Source: Candidatus Woesearchaeota archaeon
Lineage (GTDB): Archaea; Nanobdellota; Nanobdellia; Woesearchaeales; WJKV01
Assembly (NCBI GenBank): GCA_014728875.1
Contig: WJKV01000061.1
Coordinates: 1-5,648 of the forward strand
Reading direction: 5' to 3'
DNA: 5,648 bases
Positions 4,831-5,648 of this stretch are shown here, piece by piece; positions within the stretch are counted from its first letter, which is position 1; each line of letters starts with the position of its first letter. A program made the translations under genes and the position numbers. Below the pieces are notes generated by a model, which worked only from the letters and a program-made list of their open reading frames with translations, searched no databases and was not told the origin of the DNA.

Positions 4831-5343
4831 TTATTTGCAGCAGTGTTTCTTTATGTCTTTAAGATGCTTCCTCATGTACTTGTGGAGTTTCTTCGGCATG
4901 TGTTTTAGCCAGTTCTCACCCCTTGCGATCTTCTGTCTTACTTCTGCAGGATGCACATTCACATTGTGCTTTGGCGCGTTGATCTTCAGCTTGTGCTTGT
5001 ATCTCGTGAAGCAGTCCCTTGTCCTCTTGTTGCTGCTGAACAAGACGGTATTCTTGTCGATGTCCTTGATTATCTTTTTCACGTGCGAAGCATACTTCTT
5101 GTCGTCAGGTATGTCAGGAATCTTGTAAATCTTGTATTCAATTCCATGCATGTCTTCAAGCGCCGTCTTAAGCATATTCTTTACCTGGTCAAAAGAAAGA
5201 GGATGCTCCCTGTTCTTTATTCCGCAATGCCCGACACCTATGAGCAGAGTGTCAAAACCCTTCTTTTTTATCTGCTTGAACAGATCAATGTGTCCTTTTG
5301 TTATTGGCTGGAACTTGCCGATTACCAGAGCTTTTTTGGCCAT
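4831..5343 (-). CDS. nadM: NadM-type nicotinamide-nucleotide adenylyltransferase (nucleotidyltransferase, HxGH family)
   Basis: A 170-residue protein of the length usual for archaeal NMN adenylyltransferases, which make NAD from NMN and ATP. The nucleotide-binding start is clear: ALVIGKFQPITKGHIDLF (residues 5-22), with the T/H-x-GH motif as TKGH. It continues with LLIGVGH (33-39), NREHPLSFDQV (44-54, in place of the usual N-P-F-T/S-x-x-E-R), a FSSNKRTRDCF segment (102-112) and RGENWLKHMP (141-150), which matches the family's EGEDW...VP. The second phosphate-binding motif, normally like SGTEIR, reads VHPAEVR (130-136): the Arg is kept, the Ser and Thr are lost. Other members of the cytidylyltransferase-like family are therefore possible. 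Of three consecutive ATGs (and a GTG), the third at 5343 is chosen because GAGGTGAT ends 4 nt upstream. It heads a likely operon with UDG. Confidence 0.85.
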   Translation of the reverse strand: MAKKALVIGKFQPITKGHIDLFKQIKKKGFDTLLIGVGHCGIKNREHPLSFDQVKNMLKTALEDMHGIEYKIYKIPDIPDDKKYASHVKKIIKDIDKNTVLFSSNKRTRDCFTRYKHKLKINAPKHNVNVHPAEVRQKIARGENWLKHMPKKLHKYMRKHLKDIKKHCCK

Positions 5344-5347
5344 CATC

Positions 5348-5355
5348 ATCACCTC
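5348..5355 (-). promoter_or_regulatory. Ribosome binding site deciding the nadM start
   Basis: GAGGTGAT on the minus strand overlaps the GTG and the first ATG of the GTG-ATG-ATG-ATG series. It lies 4 nt before the third ATG, so that codon is the likely start and the extra methionines are not part of the protein. Confidence 0.65.
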
Positions 5356-5391
5356 TTTGATTACTAATAATAATGCTGTTTAATGAATCCT

Positions 5392-5399
5392 CATATAAA
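5392..5399 (-). promoter_or_regulatory. TATA box for the nadM-UDG unit
   Basis: TTTATATG on the minus strand. A start near 5370 would give a leader of about 27 nt containing the SD. The divergent gltX TATA box lies 30 bp away, so the two promoters share a compact region. Confidence 0.6.
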
Positions 5400-5421
5400 T
5401 ATGTTTTGTTCAAAAGCAAGA

Positions 5422-5429
5422 TTTATAAA
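5422..5429 (+). promoter_or_regulatory. TATA box for gltX
   Basis: TTTATAAA on the plus strand, preceded by a purine-rich AAAAGCAAG (BRE-like). A start point about 26 nt downstream falls at about 5451, directly before the ATG at 5454, so the transcript is probably leaderless. Confidence 0.65.
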
Positions 5430-5453
5430 CCAATTCTGGTTCTGATGCAGCTG

Positions 5454-5648
5454 ATGAAAGAAAAGATCTGGTTGTATGCTCTGGAGAATGCTGTAAAGTT
5501 CAAGGGGAAGGCCAATCCAAAGGCGGTTCTTGGAAAGATACTGGGCGAATTTCCAAAAGCAAGAAAAGACACGGCAAAGACCTTGAAAGAGATAGAATTG
5601 ATAGTGAAGAAAGTCAATGTCATGCCTTTGGAAGAGCAGAAAAAGGAA
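5454..5648 (+). CDS. gltX: Glutamyl-tRNA synthetase (archaeal type), N-terminal 65 codons
   Basis: The first 65 codons of a gene cut by the right edge. The sequence starts MKEKIWLYALENAVKF and continues with KGKANPKAVLGKILGE (residues 17-32), then a lysine-rich helix and VKKVN. The 'YALxNAVKFxGKAxxxAVLGKxLGE' pattern is characteristic of the N-terminal helical extension of archaeal glutamyl-tRNA synthetases (GlxRS), which charge tRNA-Glu and, in many archaea, tRNA-Gln for later amidation. The HIGH and KMSKR-type motifs would lie beyond the window. ATG 5445 is in frame three codons earlier; 5454 is preferred because the TATA spacing places the transcript start between the two and because there is no SD for either. 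Divergent from nadM. Confidence 0.93.
   Translation, partial: MKEKIWLYALENAVKFKGKANPKAVLGKILGEFPKARKDTAKTLKEIELIVKKVNVMPLEEQKKE

Noticed and set aside
5341..5352. Upstream GTG and two extra ATGs as the nadM start
   Set aside because: They overlap the SD sequence itself; the third ATG has the 4-nt spacing and gives the normal family N-terminus.
5423..5623. Minus-strand frame of 66 codons opposite gltX
   Set aside because: It lies wholly over the unmistakable GluRS N-terminus and its translation has no family pattern.

Overview
This window looks archaeal and most resembles a small-genome lineage of the DPANN type (for example Woesearchaeota or Pacearchaeota); the lineage is an inference. The evidence is a Pth2-type peptidyl-tRNA hydrolase, an archaeal non-discriminating-type GluRS N-terminus, an archaeal NadM-type nucleotidyltransferase, a family 4 [4Fe-4S] uracil-DNA glycosylase, a stand-alone MJ1316/DUF504 protein, TATA boxes about 25 nt upstream of inferred transcript starts, short or absent leaders, lysine-rich proteins and no in-frame recoding.

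Layout, left to right. (1) Positions 1-1641, plus strand: a compact three-gene run made of the 3' part of an ACMSD-like amidohydrolase (cut by the window edge), a DUF504/MJ1316 protein starting with an ATGA overlap, and an EamA/DMT-type membrane transporter 15 nt further on. (2) Positions 1624-3982, minus strand: a Nudix protein of the GGHIN type that converges on the transporter and overlaps it by 18 bp, then pth2, then a two-gene unit made of a cysteine-rich DUF6485-like protein followed by a two-membrane-segment protein of unknown function. The Nudix gene, pth2 and the two-gene unit each have their own TATA box. (3) Positions 3983-4169: the largest non-coding stretch, about 190 bp. It holds a minus-strand TATA box, a perfect 16-bp palindrome built around a TATA box, a further plus-strand TATA box, and an inferred leader of about 85 nt before a 34-codon plus-strand ORF. 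(4) Positions 4271-5343, minus strand: nadM followed 8 nt later by a family 4 UDG, a likely two-gene operon. (5) From 5454, plus strand: the start of gltX, divergent from nadM and probably leaderless.

Most genes are informational or housekeeping: translation (pth2, gltX), cofactor synthesis (nadM), DNA repair (UDG) and possibly RNA ends (DUF504). I see no mobile element, CRISPR array, tRNA, rRNA or clear defence cassette. The points most worth a second look are the 34-codon ORF with its long, possibly folded leader and palindromic TATA region; the unknown DUF6485/two-TM pair; motif departures in NadM and UDG; and the insertion that splits the Nudix box.
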